From positions 1 to 64,000 of the forward strand of contig NZ_WIWC01000016.1 in NCBI RefSeq assembly GCF_009600315.1: a stretch of DNA of 64,000 nucleotides. The letters run 5' to 3'. Every line of letters starts with the position of its first letter. Position 1 is the first letter of the stretch. The translations under genes and the position numbers were made by a program. The notes under the pieces are model-generated. The model ran no database searches, was not told the DNA's origin, and saw only the letters and a list, made by a program, of their open reading frames with translations. Below are positions 1 to 8,116 of the stretch, piece after piece. This DNA is from Pseudomonas helleri. Lineage in GTDB: Bacteria; Pseudomonadota; Gammaproteobacteria; Pseudomonadales; Pseudomonadaceae.

Positions 1-13
1 CAGAAAGCCTTGG

Positions 14-697
14 CTATGCAATATGATGCTCCTGCGTCAATTCAATAACCGTGTTGCACTCAGCTCCTGCAACCGCCTTGGTCCGCAGGCGACTTATGGC
101 TTTCTCCAGGGCTCTTAGATCATGAAAAGCTATGGTGGAGGCCAGCGCTTTCAGAATGTGTTCATAACCCATCACATGGTGTGGCGCGCTCAGCAAGGTG
201 TCGATAATCATCATTTCGGTGTGTGTGAGTTCGAGTGTGATTGTGGCGCTGCACAAGCGTAACTTTGTGCGGTCCAGCCTTAGCTGAAGAGGGGGGTGGT
301 TCCAGCGAGATTCTTCAAGCGTGCGCACTAATAAGTTTGTTTTATCCTGTACATTACCCGGTAACTTTATGCAGTAATCAGCACCGGCAATATGATAGTC
401 AACGCTTGATAACGCGCTGGGGCGCGTCACCAGTACAAAGATGCAGGCACCTTGATTGACGGTGCGCACCTGTTTAATTAGCCCAAGACTGTCGTGAATA
501 CCCGCTTCGATAAAAACGGCTTTGACACCGTTCAAATCATCGTCCGTCCCCGTGATTCTATTAAAAGCACCCAACGGCATAATGTCTGGGCTGATAGCTT
601 CTTCAAGGTGATTAAGCAGTGCTTCGCTTTGCACGAAACTGATCACCGGGGGCGGGGATATGCCGGTTCGGTATATTGAAAAAAGCATAGATCTCAC
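14..697 (-). CDS. atypical response regulator with winged-helix DNA-binding domain
   Basis: A 227-residue protein in two parts. Residues about 135-225 look like an OmpR/PhoB-type winged helix: the stretch after LELTHTEMMIIDTLL fits the usual start of that fold, and a recognition-helix-like segment follows at FHDLRALEKAISRLR. Residues about 15-125 read as a degenerate receiver. The place where the phosphoacceptor Asp is expected (VKAVFIEAG) carries Glu64, and Lys111 (YCIKLP) may be the conserved switch lysine. By family knowledge this would be a transcription regulator; the missing Asp suggests it works without ordinary phosphorylation, which is inference. No kinase gene lies beside it. It lies downstream of the mannose-sugar nucleotide gene on the same strand, 132 bp apart, so a link to exopolysaccharide control is possible but unproven. 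Confidence 0.75.
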   Translation of the reverse strand: MRSMLFSIYRTGISPPPVISFVQSEALLNHLEEAISPDIMPLGAFNRITGTDDDLNGVKAVFIEAGIHDSLGLIKQVRTVNQGACIFVLVTRPSALSSVDYHIAGADYCIKLPGNVQDKTNLLVRTLEESRWNHPPLQLRLDRTKLRLCSATITLELTHTEMMIIDTLLSAPHHVMGYEHILKALASTIAFHDLRALEKAISRLRTKAVAGAECNTVIELTQEHHIA

Positions 698-829
698 CTC
701 ACATACCGAGAGGCGGCCCTGTCTGGCATTTCCGCCTGCGCTGAATCAATGAATGGCGAGAATGTAATATCATATTTCATGGCTGGGCAGAAAGGTTGTT
801 GTCTGCCGCACGGACCTTGTTTATGGCTG

Positions 830-2245
830 TTATAAGCGTCCGTATTTATCCTCAAATCGAACGATGTCATCTTCGCCCAAGTAAGAACCCGATTGAACTT
901 CAATGAGTTCCAGTGGGGTCAGGCCCGGATTTTCCAGTGCGTGCACCTGTCCAATGGGTATATAGGTCGACTGGTTCTCACCAATAAGGTAGGTTTGCTC
1001 GCCATTGGTCACTCTGGCTGTACCGCTGACCACGATCCAGTGCTCGGCCCGGTGTCGGTGCATTTGCACGGACAGTTTGGCACCCGGTTTTACGGTGATG
1101 CGCTTGACCTGATAGTGATGCCCATTGGCCACGCACTCATACAGACCCCACGGGCGGTACACGGTGCGCTGGTTTATGTGCTCGGTGCGTGAGCTACTTT
1201 TGAGTTGCTCGACGATGTGCTTCACCTCTTGCACATTCTTCTTGTGGGCCACCAACACCGCATCAGGTGTTTCAACAATCACCAGGTCATCTAGACCCAC
1301 TGCCGCGACCAGCCTGCTGTTTGCATGCACATAGGTGTTGCGCGACTGCTGATTCAGTACGTCACCCGTGAACACATTGCCTTGGTCGTCCTTGTCGCTG
1401 ACCTCCCAGAGCGCCGTCCAGGAACCGATGTCGCTCCATCCGGCATTGAGCGGGACGACCACCGCGTTAGCGGTTTTTTCCATCACGGCATAATCAATCG
1501 AGTCATCCGGGCAGGCCATAAATGCGGATTCATCGACCCGTGTGAAGTGCATATCGCGCGTGCTCCCTGCCAGCGCTGCTCGACACGCGGCCAGAATGTC
1601 CGGGCGATAACGTTCGAGCTCTTGCAAGTAACGTTTGGCATGAAACATGAACAGACCGCTGTTCCACAAATAACCGCCGTGGGTCAAGTACTCGCGTGCT
1701 GTCTCCAGGTCGGGCTTTTCTACAAAGCGCTTTACGCTAAAACCTCCCGCACCCGTGGTTTCGCCTTGTTCGATATAGCCGTAGCCGGTTTCAGGATGGG
1801 TGGGAACAATCCCGAACGTCACCAGTTTGCCCGCGTGCGCCAAAGGCAAAGCGCTTTGAATGCTGGCCTCAAAGGCGGGCACATCTTTAATCAGGTGGTC
1901 CGCCGGCAGTACCAGCAAAATGGGGTCTGCATGCTCATTGCACGCTTGCAGGGCCGCCAGCGCAATGGCCGGCGCGGTATTGCGGCCCACCGGCTCCAGC
2001 AAAATATTGGCCTGCTCAAGCCCCATCTGGCGCAGTTGCTCGGCTGCAATAAAGCGGTGTTGCTCGTTGCAGATCAGTTGTGGCACTGCGGTGTTGAGCC
2101 CCCGTAATCGCTCAAGGGTGACTTGCAGCATCGACAGTTCTCCCGTCAAGGGCAGAAACTGCTTGGGGGTGAGTTGGCGTGAGAGGGGCCAGAGCCTGGA
2201 GCCTGAGCCTCCAGACAGAATGACAGGCAAAATTTGGGTCATCAT
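830..2245 (-). CDS. mannose-1-phosphate guanylyltransferase / mannose-6-phosphate isomerase (AlgA/ManC/PslB type)
   Basis: A 471-residue bifunctional enzyme that makes GDP-mannose. Family knowledge: the N-terminal domain transfers GMP from GTP to mannose-1-phosphate, and the C-terminal cupin converts fructose-6-phosphate to mannose-6-phosphate. Visible here: the pyrophosphorylase signature [12 protein letters not shown] near residues 12-23, the FVEKP motif near 173, and the isomerase metal site [10 protein letters not shown] near 394-403. Length is close to AlgA (about 480). No alginate or Psl operon genes flank it, so the symbol algA, pslB or manC cannot be chosen from context. Its product would feed O-antigen or exopolysaccharide synthesis, along with Pgm and GalU elsewhere in the window. 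Confidence 0.93.
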   Translation of the reverse strand: MMTQILPVILSGGSGSRLWPLSRQLTPKQFLPLTGELSMLQVTLERLRGLNTAVPQLICNEQHRFIAAEQLRQMGLEQANILLEPVGRNTAPAIALAALQACNEHADPILLVLPADHLIKDVPAFEASIQSALPLAHAGKLVTFGIVPTHPETGYGYIEQGETTGAGGFSVKRFVEKPDLETAREYLTHGGYLWNSGLFMFHAKRYLQELERYRPDILAACRAALAGSTRDMHFTRVDESAFMACPDDSIDYAVMEKTANAVVVPLNAGWSDIGSWTALWEVSDKDDQGNVFTGDVLNQQSRNTYVHANSRLVAAVGLDDLVIVETPDAVLVAHKKNVQEVKHIVEQLKSSSRTEHINQRTVYRPWGLYECVANGHHYQVKRITVKPGAKLSVQMHRHRAEHWIVVSGTARVTNGEQTYLIGENQSTYIPIGQVHALENPGLTPLELIEVQSGSYLGEDDIVRFEDKYGRL

Positions 2246-2455
2246 TTAGAGCGTCCTGAGCCGGAAAAAATCCAAGGACTTTTCTTCCACGAATACGTTG
2301 GTCTGAATGAAGTCAACAGCACTTATCAGGCTGTCGAACAGTCAGCGGCGCTCAGTTGAACTCAAATCCATTTTTTTTTACAGGGCCTTGTACACAAAGG
2401 CCGCCTGTCAGAATACCTGTCAGAAGAATTGACCAGATGCGTCCTACAAAGTTAA

Positions 2456-2471
2456 CTGTATATTCATACAG
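2456..2471. promoter_or_regulatory. LexA (SOS) box upstream of umuD
   Basis: The 16-bp perfect-ended palindrome CTGTATATTCATACAG fits the gammaproteobacterial LexA operator CTGT-N8-ACAG. It lies 20 bp before the umuD start, where bound LexA would block transcription until RecA-stimulated LexA cleavage after DNA damage. A TTGACC hexamer at 2429-2434 could be part of the controlled promoter. Confidence 0.9.
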
Positions 2472-2491
2472 TTAACTGAAGGGCGCGTATC

Positions 2492-2920
2492 ATGAGCTTC
2501 ACTCTTTTGGGTCCTCTTGCAAGTGGGGGGATTCGCTTGCCGCTGTGTGGGTTCAAGATTCCTGCCGGATTTCCATCGCCCGCGGCGGATCATATGGAGA
2601 AGCAGATCTCGCTGGATGAAGTGCTTAACGTTCGCGCCCCGCATGTTTATCTGGTGACCATCGACGGTGACAGCATGCAGGGGGTGGGTATTTTTGCCGG
2701 TGATCTGGCGGTGGTTGATCGCTCAATCGAACCGGCACATGGTCATGTCGTCGTGGCGCTGCTCAATAATGATCCGCTGTGCAAGCGCCTGTGCCTGCGC
2801 GGCAAGAGCGTCATTTTATGCTCGGAGAACCCCAGATACCCCGACCGCCATGTGATGGAAGGGGACGACCTGTCGATTTGGGGGGTCATTACCTACAGCG
2901 TGCGCAGCCATGGACATTAA
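2492..2920 (+). CDS. umuD: UmuD/RulA-like SOS mutagenesis protein, self-cleaving S24 peptidase
   Basis: A 142-residue LexA/UmuD-fold protein that, after RecA-stimulated self-cleavage, forms the UmuD' subunit of translesion polymerase V. The expected cleavage site Cys19-Gly20 is present in LPLCGFKIP. The catalytic pair is Ser61 (GDSMQGVGI) and Lys98 (DPLCKRL), matching E. coli Ser60/Lys97 in spacing. The gene follows a LexA box and its 3' end overlaps umuC by 11 bp, so translation is probably coupled. The length is close to the family norm of about 140 residues. Confidence 0.95.
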   Translation: MSFTLLGPLASGGIRLPLCGFKIPAGFPSPAADHMEKQISLDEVLNVRAPHVYLVTIDGDSMQGVGIFAGDLAVVDRSIEPAHGHVVVALLNNDPLCKRLCLRGKSVILCSENPRYPDRHVMEGDDLSIWGVITYSVRSHGH

Positions 2921-4193
2921 GACGACGCCAGTGTTTGCCCTGATCGACTGCAACAGTTTTTATGCCTCCTGTGAGCGAGTGTTCCGGCCTGATTTGCGCA
3001 AAACGCCAATAGTGGTGCTCAGCAACAACGACGGGTGTGTGATTGCCCGCAGCTACGACGCCAAGCCGTTTGTGAAGATGGGTGAGCCGTACTTCCAAAT
3101 CAAACACAAACTCAAGCAGCATGGCATCGTGGCCTTCTCGTCGAACTATGCGCTGTACGGCGACATGAGCCTGCGCGTGATGAGCGTGATCGAGTCGCTT
3201 GTCCCTGCTGTTGAGGTATACAGCATTGATGAAGCCTTTGCGGATCTGGCCGGCGTGCCAGGTGACATCGAAGCGCTCGGGCGGCAAATCCGTGCCCAGG
3301 TGTATCGCAGCACTGGTATCCCGGTCGGTGTTGGTATCGCCGGCACGAAAACGCTCAGCAAACTCGCGAATCACTCGGCCAAGAAATGGCAAGCGCAGAC
3401 CGGAGGTGTCGTTGATCTCCGTGACCAAACCAAGCGCGATTGGGTGCTGAAAAAATGCTCAGTTTCAGATGTTTGGGGAGTGGGGCGCAAGATGACGCTT
3501 CATCTGGAAGGTATGGGTATCAAGTCCGCTTGGGATCTCTCACAGGCTGATGCTTGGATGCTTCGAAAGAAATTTAGCGTGGTCATCGAGAAAACAGCTC
3601 GTGAGCTAGCCGGAACCCCATGCCTTGAACTCGACGAGCCTGATCCACCTAAACAGGAAATTTGCTGCAGCCGGATGTTCGGAAAGCGGTTGTCCCACAT
3701 TGCGCCTATCAAAGAAGCTGTAGCCACCTACATGCAGCGTGCTACGGAGAAACTCCGGGCGCAGAAATCGCTGTGTAAGAAAGTCCGGGTGAGCATTCGC
3801 ACCGGGATGTTTAATCCTGAGGAAGCGAAATATGCCAATGGCGTATTGGTTGAACTGCCTTATCCGACTGACGATGTGCGATTGATGACCAAGGCTGCTG
3901 TAGACGCGGTGGACAGGATCTTTCGACCAGGCTTCAAATACAGCAAAGCAGAGGTTCTCCTTGTAAATCTCTGCCAGAAGGGTGAATACACCGACGACCT
4001 TTTCTCTGGTTCTCAACCTGAAGCTACCGAGAAAGTCATGAGCGTGTTGAATGCAATTAACGGTAGGTGGGGCAGGGGGACACTACGTGTTGCCAGCGTG
4101 CCCTCGGATCCTGATTGGGGCATGCGCAGGGAAATGATGAGTCAGAGTTTCACTACGCGTGCTGACCAGCTTTGGACGGTGTATTGCAAATGA
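2910..4193 (+). CDS. umuC: UmuC/RulB-like DNA polymerase V catalytic subunit (Y family)
   Basis: A 427-residue Y-family polymerase that copies past DNA lesions together with UmuD'. The palm motifs are intact: Asp13 in ALIDCNSFYASCE and Asp107/Glu108 in YSIDEAFAD are the metal-binding acidic residues. The helix-hairpin-helix region (VWGVGRKMTLHLEGMGI) and the C-terminal little-finger domain are complete, and length matches the family (about 420). It overlaps umuD and shares its LexA control. In Pseudomonas, plasmid and chromosomal rulAB genes are known landing sites for islands; here the gene is uninterrupted. The frame stays open for about 45 codons past the TGA stop (see findings). Confidence 0.95.
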   Translation: MDIKTTPVFALIDCNSFYASCERVFRPDLRKTPIVVLSNNDGCVIARSYDAKPFVKMGEPYFQIKHKLKQHGIVAFSSNYALYGDMSLRVMSVIESLVPAVEVYSIDEAFADLAGVPGDIEALGRQIRAQVYRSTGIPVGVGIAGTKTLSKLANHSAKKWQAQTGGVVDLRDQTKRDWVLKKCSVSDVWGVGRKMTLHLEGMGIKSAWDLSQADAWMLRKKFSVVIEKTARELAGTPCLELDEPDPPKQEICCSRMFGKRLSHIAPIKEAVATYMQRATEKLRAQKSLCKKVRVSIRTGMFNPEEAKYANGVLVELPYPTDDVRLMTKAAVDAVDRIFRPGFKYSKAEVLLVNLCQKGEYTDDLFSGSQPEATEKVMSVLNAINGRWGRGTLRVASVPSDPDWGMRREMMSQSFTTRADQLWTVYCK

Positions 4194-4410
4194 GGCAACG
4201 GAAACGAACGGGCAAAATACCGTCTGAAAGGAATCACCGCTGAGCTATTCGAGTCAGGGATCAAGCGTTCAAGTGAGCAGTTTATTGAACAGCCATTCAC
4301 GATTGCGTACCCGATTTTCCGCCATTGACGCGGTTGAACCGCCGATGTTTGGAACGACTCGCTACGCCTGAAAGTCTACCTGTCTCTACTCATTGGTAAG
4401 GTACAGCGCA

Positions 4411-4710
4411 ATGGATAAGACAATAACCGTCGATCAACTGGCTACAACCGACCTTAGATCAATTAACGAGATATGGCTTGGCGGAACTCATACCCAATTA
4501 TGCCTATGGCGTGGCGAACAAGTCTTCACACACGAGATGATGAGCGAGGGTACCCACGATCAGAATGTCCGACGCTTGTGCTTACAGTTGGTTAACCCTG
4601 ACGAACAAGCTGCAGTGGCCCGCGTTGAGAAAATGGTGCGCGAACGGCTGAAAAAGATAGGTAAGGAAGGCGAGTTTTATCCCGCAGAGGAGACGGATAC
4701 TCATCAATAA
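4411..4710 (+). CDS. hypothetical protein, 99 residues
   Basis: I do not recognise this protein. The ATG at 4411 is preferred over a TTG at 4393 because AAGG lies about 10 bases upstream and the frame from there gives MDKTITVDQL. The product is soluble and charged, with a WLGGTHTQLCLWRGEQ segment and a C-terminal amphipathic helix (QAAVARVEKMVRERLKKIG). No signal peptide or membrane segment is visible. It stands alone after umuDC in a stretch of orphan genes with long spacers, which suggests accessory DNA. It could be spurious, but the balanced composition and internal helix favour a real gene. Confidence 0.5.
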   Translation: MDKTITVDQLATTDLRSINEIWLGGTHTQLCLWRGEQVFTHEMMSEGTHDQNVRRLCLQLVNPDEQAAVARVEKMVRERLKKIGKEGEFYPAEETDTHQ

Positions 4711-5054
4711 AATAAGGCGCACCATTAAGAGGGAGTCAATCCAACACCTATTGTCGTTTTGAAGTAGAGGCTCATAAGGTGATCTTGGAACGGTTGCCTT
4801 TCAAAAGCGAACCAGCGTCGGCGGGCAATGGGAGGGGCCGACGTTGAGAGCTAATTCCAGAGCCCAGGTAGATGAACTTCACGCGGCTGGTTTAGCCTGC
4901 GCAAGCTCAGACGCGGGTATACCCGGCATTCGAGAGGTATATGCCACCGATTTATATGTCGGCTGCCGGGCACCCTCGTGATCCTATCGGGAACAAAGTC
5001 CCTGTTTTCTTTAAAGACTATGACAGGATAAATGGGCGCGCCAGCATAAGACCC
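4711..5054. other. gene-free stretch with an imperfect hairpin
   Basis: No convincing coding frame. A 7-bp inverted repeat (CGTCGGC at 4816-4822, GCCGACG at 4837-4843) could form a stem-loop but has no T-run, so it is not a clear terminator. A forward frame that starts at 4941 runs on into the gene on the other strand and is judged a shadow. Confidence 0.4.
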
Positions 5055-5381
5055 TCATCTCGCTTTCGTAACCGCAAGGGATTCATGCCACTCAGAATAG
5101 GGCGTGTTTTCAACGTGACGCTGATTGAAGTCGGGGGAACCATCGACCCACCACACTGGGCCGCGCTCACCCAGCTGAACCTTGACCTTTTGTACATTGG
5201 CCCTCGCGCGCTTCAATTGGCCCGGATCACCTGACGCTTTAGCGGTCTTTACCTCACGACGTGCGGCCATCAGTTCGTTAACAAAGTTTTGCCGAACGTC
5301 TGCAGGTAGTGAAGGGTTACTGCACCGCCAGAGTTTGCCATTGACTACGAAATAGCGGCCATCGGGTGTAGTTGGATACAT
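5055..5381 (-). CDS. conserved hypothetical protein, 108 residues
   Basis: The protein begins MYPTTPDGRYFVVNGKLWRC and contains GERGPVWWVDGSPDFN; this pattern, with a Trp-Arg-Cys motif near the start, a charged middle helix (ELMAARREVKTAKASGD) and a GPVWW-DG-PDYN-like block, is one I recall from short uncharacterised proteins of Pseudomonas and Burkholderia. No signal peptide or membrane segment. Function unknown. It sits apart from its neighbours in the accessory-looking stretch. The recalled family pattern is the main support that the frame is real. Confidence 0.75.
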   Translation of the reverse strand: MYPTTPDGRYFVVNGKLWRCSNPSLPADVRQNFVNELMAARREVKTAKASGDPGQLKRARANVQKVKVQLGERGPVWWVDGSPDFNQRHVENTPYSEWHESLAVTKAR

Positions 5382-5429
5382 CAGTGCAGCTCCTGAGGCC
5401 TTGCTACGCGGTCGGACACGTCCTTCGCG

Positions 5430-5606
5430 TCAGTTTGGATGGGTGCAAAATGGCAGCGCAGGCCGAGCTGATAGGTATTTCCAGCGAACGCTAGGTTGAA
5501 CGAGTGGGTGGTGTCGACGTGCAATTCGTAATATCCCCCACAACATGGAAAGTACTATGGACATCCACGCGGTGATGATGCTGAAAATTGTCATTGCAAG
5601 GCTCAT
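5430..5606 (-). CDS. possible small membrane protein, 58 residues
   Basis: An ATG at 5606 follows a good ribosome-binding site (GGGAG, 5 bases ahead). The first 27 residues, from MSLAMTIFSIITAW to SMLWGIL, form one hydrophobic segment and are followed by a basic stretch (RIARRHH), the pattern of a single-pass inner-membrane peptide. The tail is Pro- and Arg-rich. I do not recognise a family. A weak competing frame covers part of the same DNA on the plus strand. The call rests only on the start signal and the membrane-like composition. Confidence 0.35.
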   Translation of the reverse strand: MSLAMTIFSIITAWMSIVLSMLWGILRIARRHHPLVQPSVRWKYLSARPALPFCTHPN

Positions 5607-5873
5607 AAGCTCTCCCGTTGCTTTGTCGACTTCTAATAGTGACCTTGCTCCCTTACGTGGAATTCAATTTATTAGTCTGGGCGTTCGTCAACAGATCCAT
5701 CAGTTCATTAATGTGTCTTATGGACTGTGCTAAGGGCTTCGCCCGTCGATGGCACCTACAACATGATCATGGCATCCGAGTGCCAGTGGAATGACTGCCT
5801 GCGCGTAGTTATCACTGGCCGAAGCTATCGAGGGGGCGAGAATAGTGCTCAATATGCGGTTCTTGTCAGAATC

Positions 5874-6566
5874 TTACCTGACGCGTCGAGTGCTCAGCGC
5901 CGTTGACCAGAGGTTATGACCGCATCGTAAGCAGCGTGCTTCTTGTTCCTTATCGATAGATTGCACGAAACCGCACTTCACGCAGCAGTAGAGTGTTGAT
6001 GCGGGCATTTTCAGAAATTCAGGTCGATGCTCTTCAGGGAGGACTGACAGTCCAGGGCAGAGGTCTTTCTCGTCAAAGAAATAAAGACTGATGTCCCCAT
6101 CAGTTTCTACTAACCCTAATCTCACTTGTCCTAAATGTTCGACGCCTTGCTGTCTAAGCTCCATCAATAATTCGCTATTTGACATGTTGAGCGTTTCGAA
6201 TGCCTTCATTTCGAACATTCCATTGCTAATGACGGTAACAGGCGAACCATCGATCCAGGCTTCAAATTTCTTGCTCTTGGTCATGGCCAGAACAATCAGG
6301 CGGTAAAGCAGCAAAAGAGTGAGGAAGACTACTGCAACCGGTAAAAGGGGCACGTCATGATAGAAAGATACATCTCCCGCAGCTGAACCCAGCGTCAGAA
6401 TAACAACTAGCTCAAACAGTGATAGTTGCCTAATGCCTCGTCTGCCACTTGATTTTAGAAAAAGAAACACTGCTAAAAAAGCAAAAGTAGCCCGGAAGCC
6501 TACTTCAAGCAAATAAGACAGTGGGAATTCGTCTATCAACATTCGCTGTATATCAAAAGGGGACAT
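5874..6566 (-). CDS. DUF421/YetF-family membrane protein
   Basis: A 230-residue protein with about three N-terminal membrane helices (residues about 15-90), followed by the family's cytosolic alpha/beta domain: SKKFEAWIDGSPVTVISNG, then SNSELLMELRQQGVEHLGQVRLGLVETDG. This layout fits the YetF/YcaP DUF421 family, whose role is not established. The C-terminus adds a zinc-ribbon-like tail with paired cysteines (CCVKCGFVQ and CLRCGH near residues 195-217), an extension beyond the minimal domain. The small gene 6569-6844 ends just 2 bp upstream, so the two are likely co-transcribed. Confidence 0.85.
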   Translation of the reverse strand: MSPFDIQRMLIDEFPLSYLLEVGFRATFAFLAVFLFLKSSGRRGIRQLSLFELVVILTLGSAAGDVSFYHDVPLLPVAVVFLTLLLLYRLIVLAMTKSKKFEAWIDGSPVTVISNGMFEMKAFETLNMSNSELLMELRQQGVEHLGQVRLGLVETDGDISLYFFDEKDLCPGLSVLPEEHRPEFLKMPASTLYCCVKCGFVQSIDKEQEARCLRCGHNLWSTALSTRRVR

Positions 6567-6568
6567 AT

Positions 6569-6844
6569 TTACCTCTGTTTTATTTTTGTGAACGGCCAGT
6601 ATCGCCTTACAGTTTCCCTAAAACAGCTGCTTGGATAGCCAGTGTGGAGGGGATGTTCTTCCTGTGCATGAAAGAGTTCGTCGTATAGGAATTTCTGACC
6701 TTCAAGCCATCCGACCGCAGTCAGGAGTTCGGGGGCTAAAGAGTATTTTCCATCAAGAAAAAAACCTGGAAAATTACGAGTTCGCTGTGCGCTCTCGATT
6801 AAATATCGTTCCCCTGGTTTCATGCCGGTTGCTGACTCGATCAT
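6569..6844 (-). CDS. conserved-looking hypothetical protein, 91 residues
   Basis: The ATG at 6844 is chosen over a GTG at 6850 because GGAGG lies 8 bases before it, the better spacing. The product is soluble, with MKPGERYLIESAQRTRNFPG near the start and AVGWLEGQKFLYDELFHAQEEHPLHTG in the middle; no membrane segment. I do not recognise the family. It is the first gene of a likely two-gene unit with the DUF421 protein. Confidence 0.7.
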   Translation of the reverse strand: MIESATGMKPGERYLIESAQRTRNFPGFFLDGKYSLAPELLTAVGWLEGQKFLYDELFHAQEEHPLHTGYPSSCFRETVRRYWPFTKIKQR

Positions 6845-6957
6845 GATCACATCCTCCCTTCACTGGTTTGCAGTAGAGGAAGGGCTCTTACTGATCGTTC
6901 AATCGAAGTGAACGGGAGGTCGCCAATCTTCGCGATCACTGATTATGGGCAATGAAG

Positions 6958-7722
6958 TTAGTGCTGATGCGGTGTATGCGTCGGATCCGTTATCTGGAAA
7001 ACCTTACCCTGACTCCACGCATCCGCTCCAGGTGCAACGACGGGCGTCGGTATGTCGGCGCGAGCTTTCTTCTTCTGCGCGCTATCTATACCGAATCGAC
7101 GATCCCGATCTGCAATCATCTTTGGGTCGGCCTGCCCATCTGCCGTGAATCCCATCATTAGCTGAGGCACGCCAAGGGGCAGGTCTTTATTGAGGTCGGA
7201 ATGCCAGGTATGCCATGTCTTGCCATAGGTATGAACGAGTTTTTCCATCAAAGCATGCTCGGCTACCTCTGGGATGCCAGGAGCCACGAGCTGACCTGAC
7301 TTCACTTCGTGAACATGACTGTGCCAGAGTGCCTGCTCGGCTTTGGGCAGGCCAGCGAACAATTGTTCGCTAATAATGTACTCGACCCCCATCAACTTGG
7401 CGTCCTTACGATTGCCATCGTAGATCACGCACTGGATGACTTCCTCGTTGAGAATCGCGCAGTAGTGGTGGGCCTCCATCTGAGCATTCATGTGGCCGTT
7501 GTAAAAATGAAAGCCATCCAGGTAGGCACTCAACGCGTCTATCGGCGGACGTGATTGAAGGAGTGCAGCACCGGCCTCAAGTGATTGCGTGGCTGGGGAT
7601 TTGGCATCGCCAGGCGTGATTACGTTAGAGGGCGAATTATTACCCGCACAGGCGGCGAGTAGTTGAGCTAACAACACCATGCTCATCGTTTTAACCCCGT
7701 AGGATATGCGTATTCCACTCAT
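6958..7722 (-). CDS. OBAP/DUF1264-family lipoprotein
   Basis: A 254-residue protein with an N-terminal lipoprotein signal ending at Cys25 (LLAACAGN). The body matches the oil-body-associated-protein/DUF1264 family as I recall it: an HFYNGHMNAQMEAHHYC block, the QALWHSHVHEVKSG block with clustered histidines, and TWHTWHSDLNKDLPLGVPQLM. The many conserved His residues suggest metal binding, which is inference. Bacterial members are often encoded near stress-tolerance genes, and here the neighbours are DUF421, a Mn-catalase stub and a ZIP transporter. It is transcribed away from the ZIP gene. Confidence 0.85.
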   Translation of the reverse strand: MSGIRISYGVKTMSMVLLAQLLAACAGNNSPSNVITPGDAKSPATQSLEAGAALLQSRPPIDALSAYLDGFHFYNGHMNAQMEAHHYCAILNEEVIQCVIYDGNRKDAKLMGVEYIISEQLFAGLPKAEQALWHSHVHEVKSGQLVAPGIPEVAEHALMEKLVHTYGKTWHTWHSDLNKDLPLGVPQLMMGFTADGQADPKMIADRDRRFGIDSAQKKKARADIPTPVVAPGADAWSQGKVFQITDPTHTPHQH

Positions 7723-8020
7723 CGAAAGTCCCTTAAGTCGATATGATTTAATGCGTGCGTTGTCACTTCAATAGCTTTTTCAGCACGCCCTACAGTGGCA
7801 GCGATATGGATATCCGCGGAGCAAGGTAAGTTTATATCCGCGCGGAATTTCCGACGATAGGAGCTATTTCAATCATTTTTCGTGCGCTTTATACCGCCGG
7901 TCGCGACAGAAAAATCTTATTAAACTATTGTGCCGCGCAGTGTTTCAGATGATCGTGGATGTCGCATTGGGTGAGTTATCGAATGAGTATCGATGCCTGT
8001 CAGGCCTGAGGAGAATCGTC
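7723..8020. other. divergent intergenic region with direct repeats
   Basis: This spacer separates the DUF1264 gene from the rightward catalase stub and ZIP gene. It holds two copies of ATATCCGCG in the same orientation (7810-7818 and 7834-7842), 24 bp apart and each followed by a G-rich step, which could be a regulator site. No coding frame is convincing. Confidence 0.4.
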
Positions 8021-8116
8021 ATGTTCGTAGATAACAAACGACTTCAATACATCGTTCGAGTTGCCCAATCTAATCCTGGGTCAGGTCGACGCCGTTCTCT
8101 ACAACGGAGGAAGTAG
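8021..8116 (+). pseudogene. remnant of a manganese catalase N-terminus
   Basis: An ATG at 8021 with a good ribosome-binding site (GAGGAG) opens a 31-codon frame. Its first 20 residues, MFVDNKRLQYIVRVAQSNPG, closely resemble the start of KatN-type manganese catalases as I recall them (M-F-x-x-N-K-R-L-Q-Y-x-V-R-V-x-x-P-N-P-G). The resemblance then stops abruptly, the frame turns Arg-rich (SGRRRSLQRRK) and ends at TAG 8114-8116. The stop overlaps the GTG start of the ZIP gene (TAGTG). I infer an internal deletion that removed nearly all of katN. The intact start signal may now serve as a leader peptide coupled to the transporter. The family match is from memory, not a search. Confidence 0.6.

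Noticed and set aside
1325..2107. 260-codon open frame antisense to the GDP-mannose enzyme gene
   Set aside because: It is a shadow of a well-supported gene on the other strand; no signal, family match or ribosome-binding site supports it.
3000..4193. island insertion in umuC/rulB
   Set aside because: The gene is uninterrupted with all polymerase motifs; rulB-type integration was considered but there is no integrase or split copy.
4941..5234. 97-codon rightward frame
   Set aside because: It runs into the conserved hypothetical gene on the minus strand and has no ribosome-binding site.
5545..5733. 62-codon rightward frame
   Set aside because: Weak start context and irregular composition; it overlaps the better-supported small membrane peptide on the minus strand.
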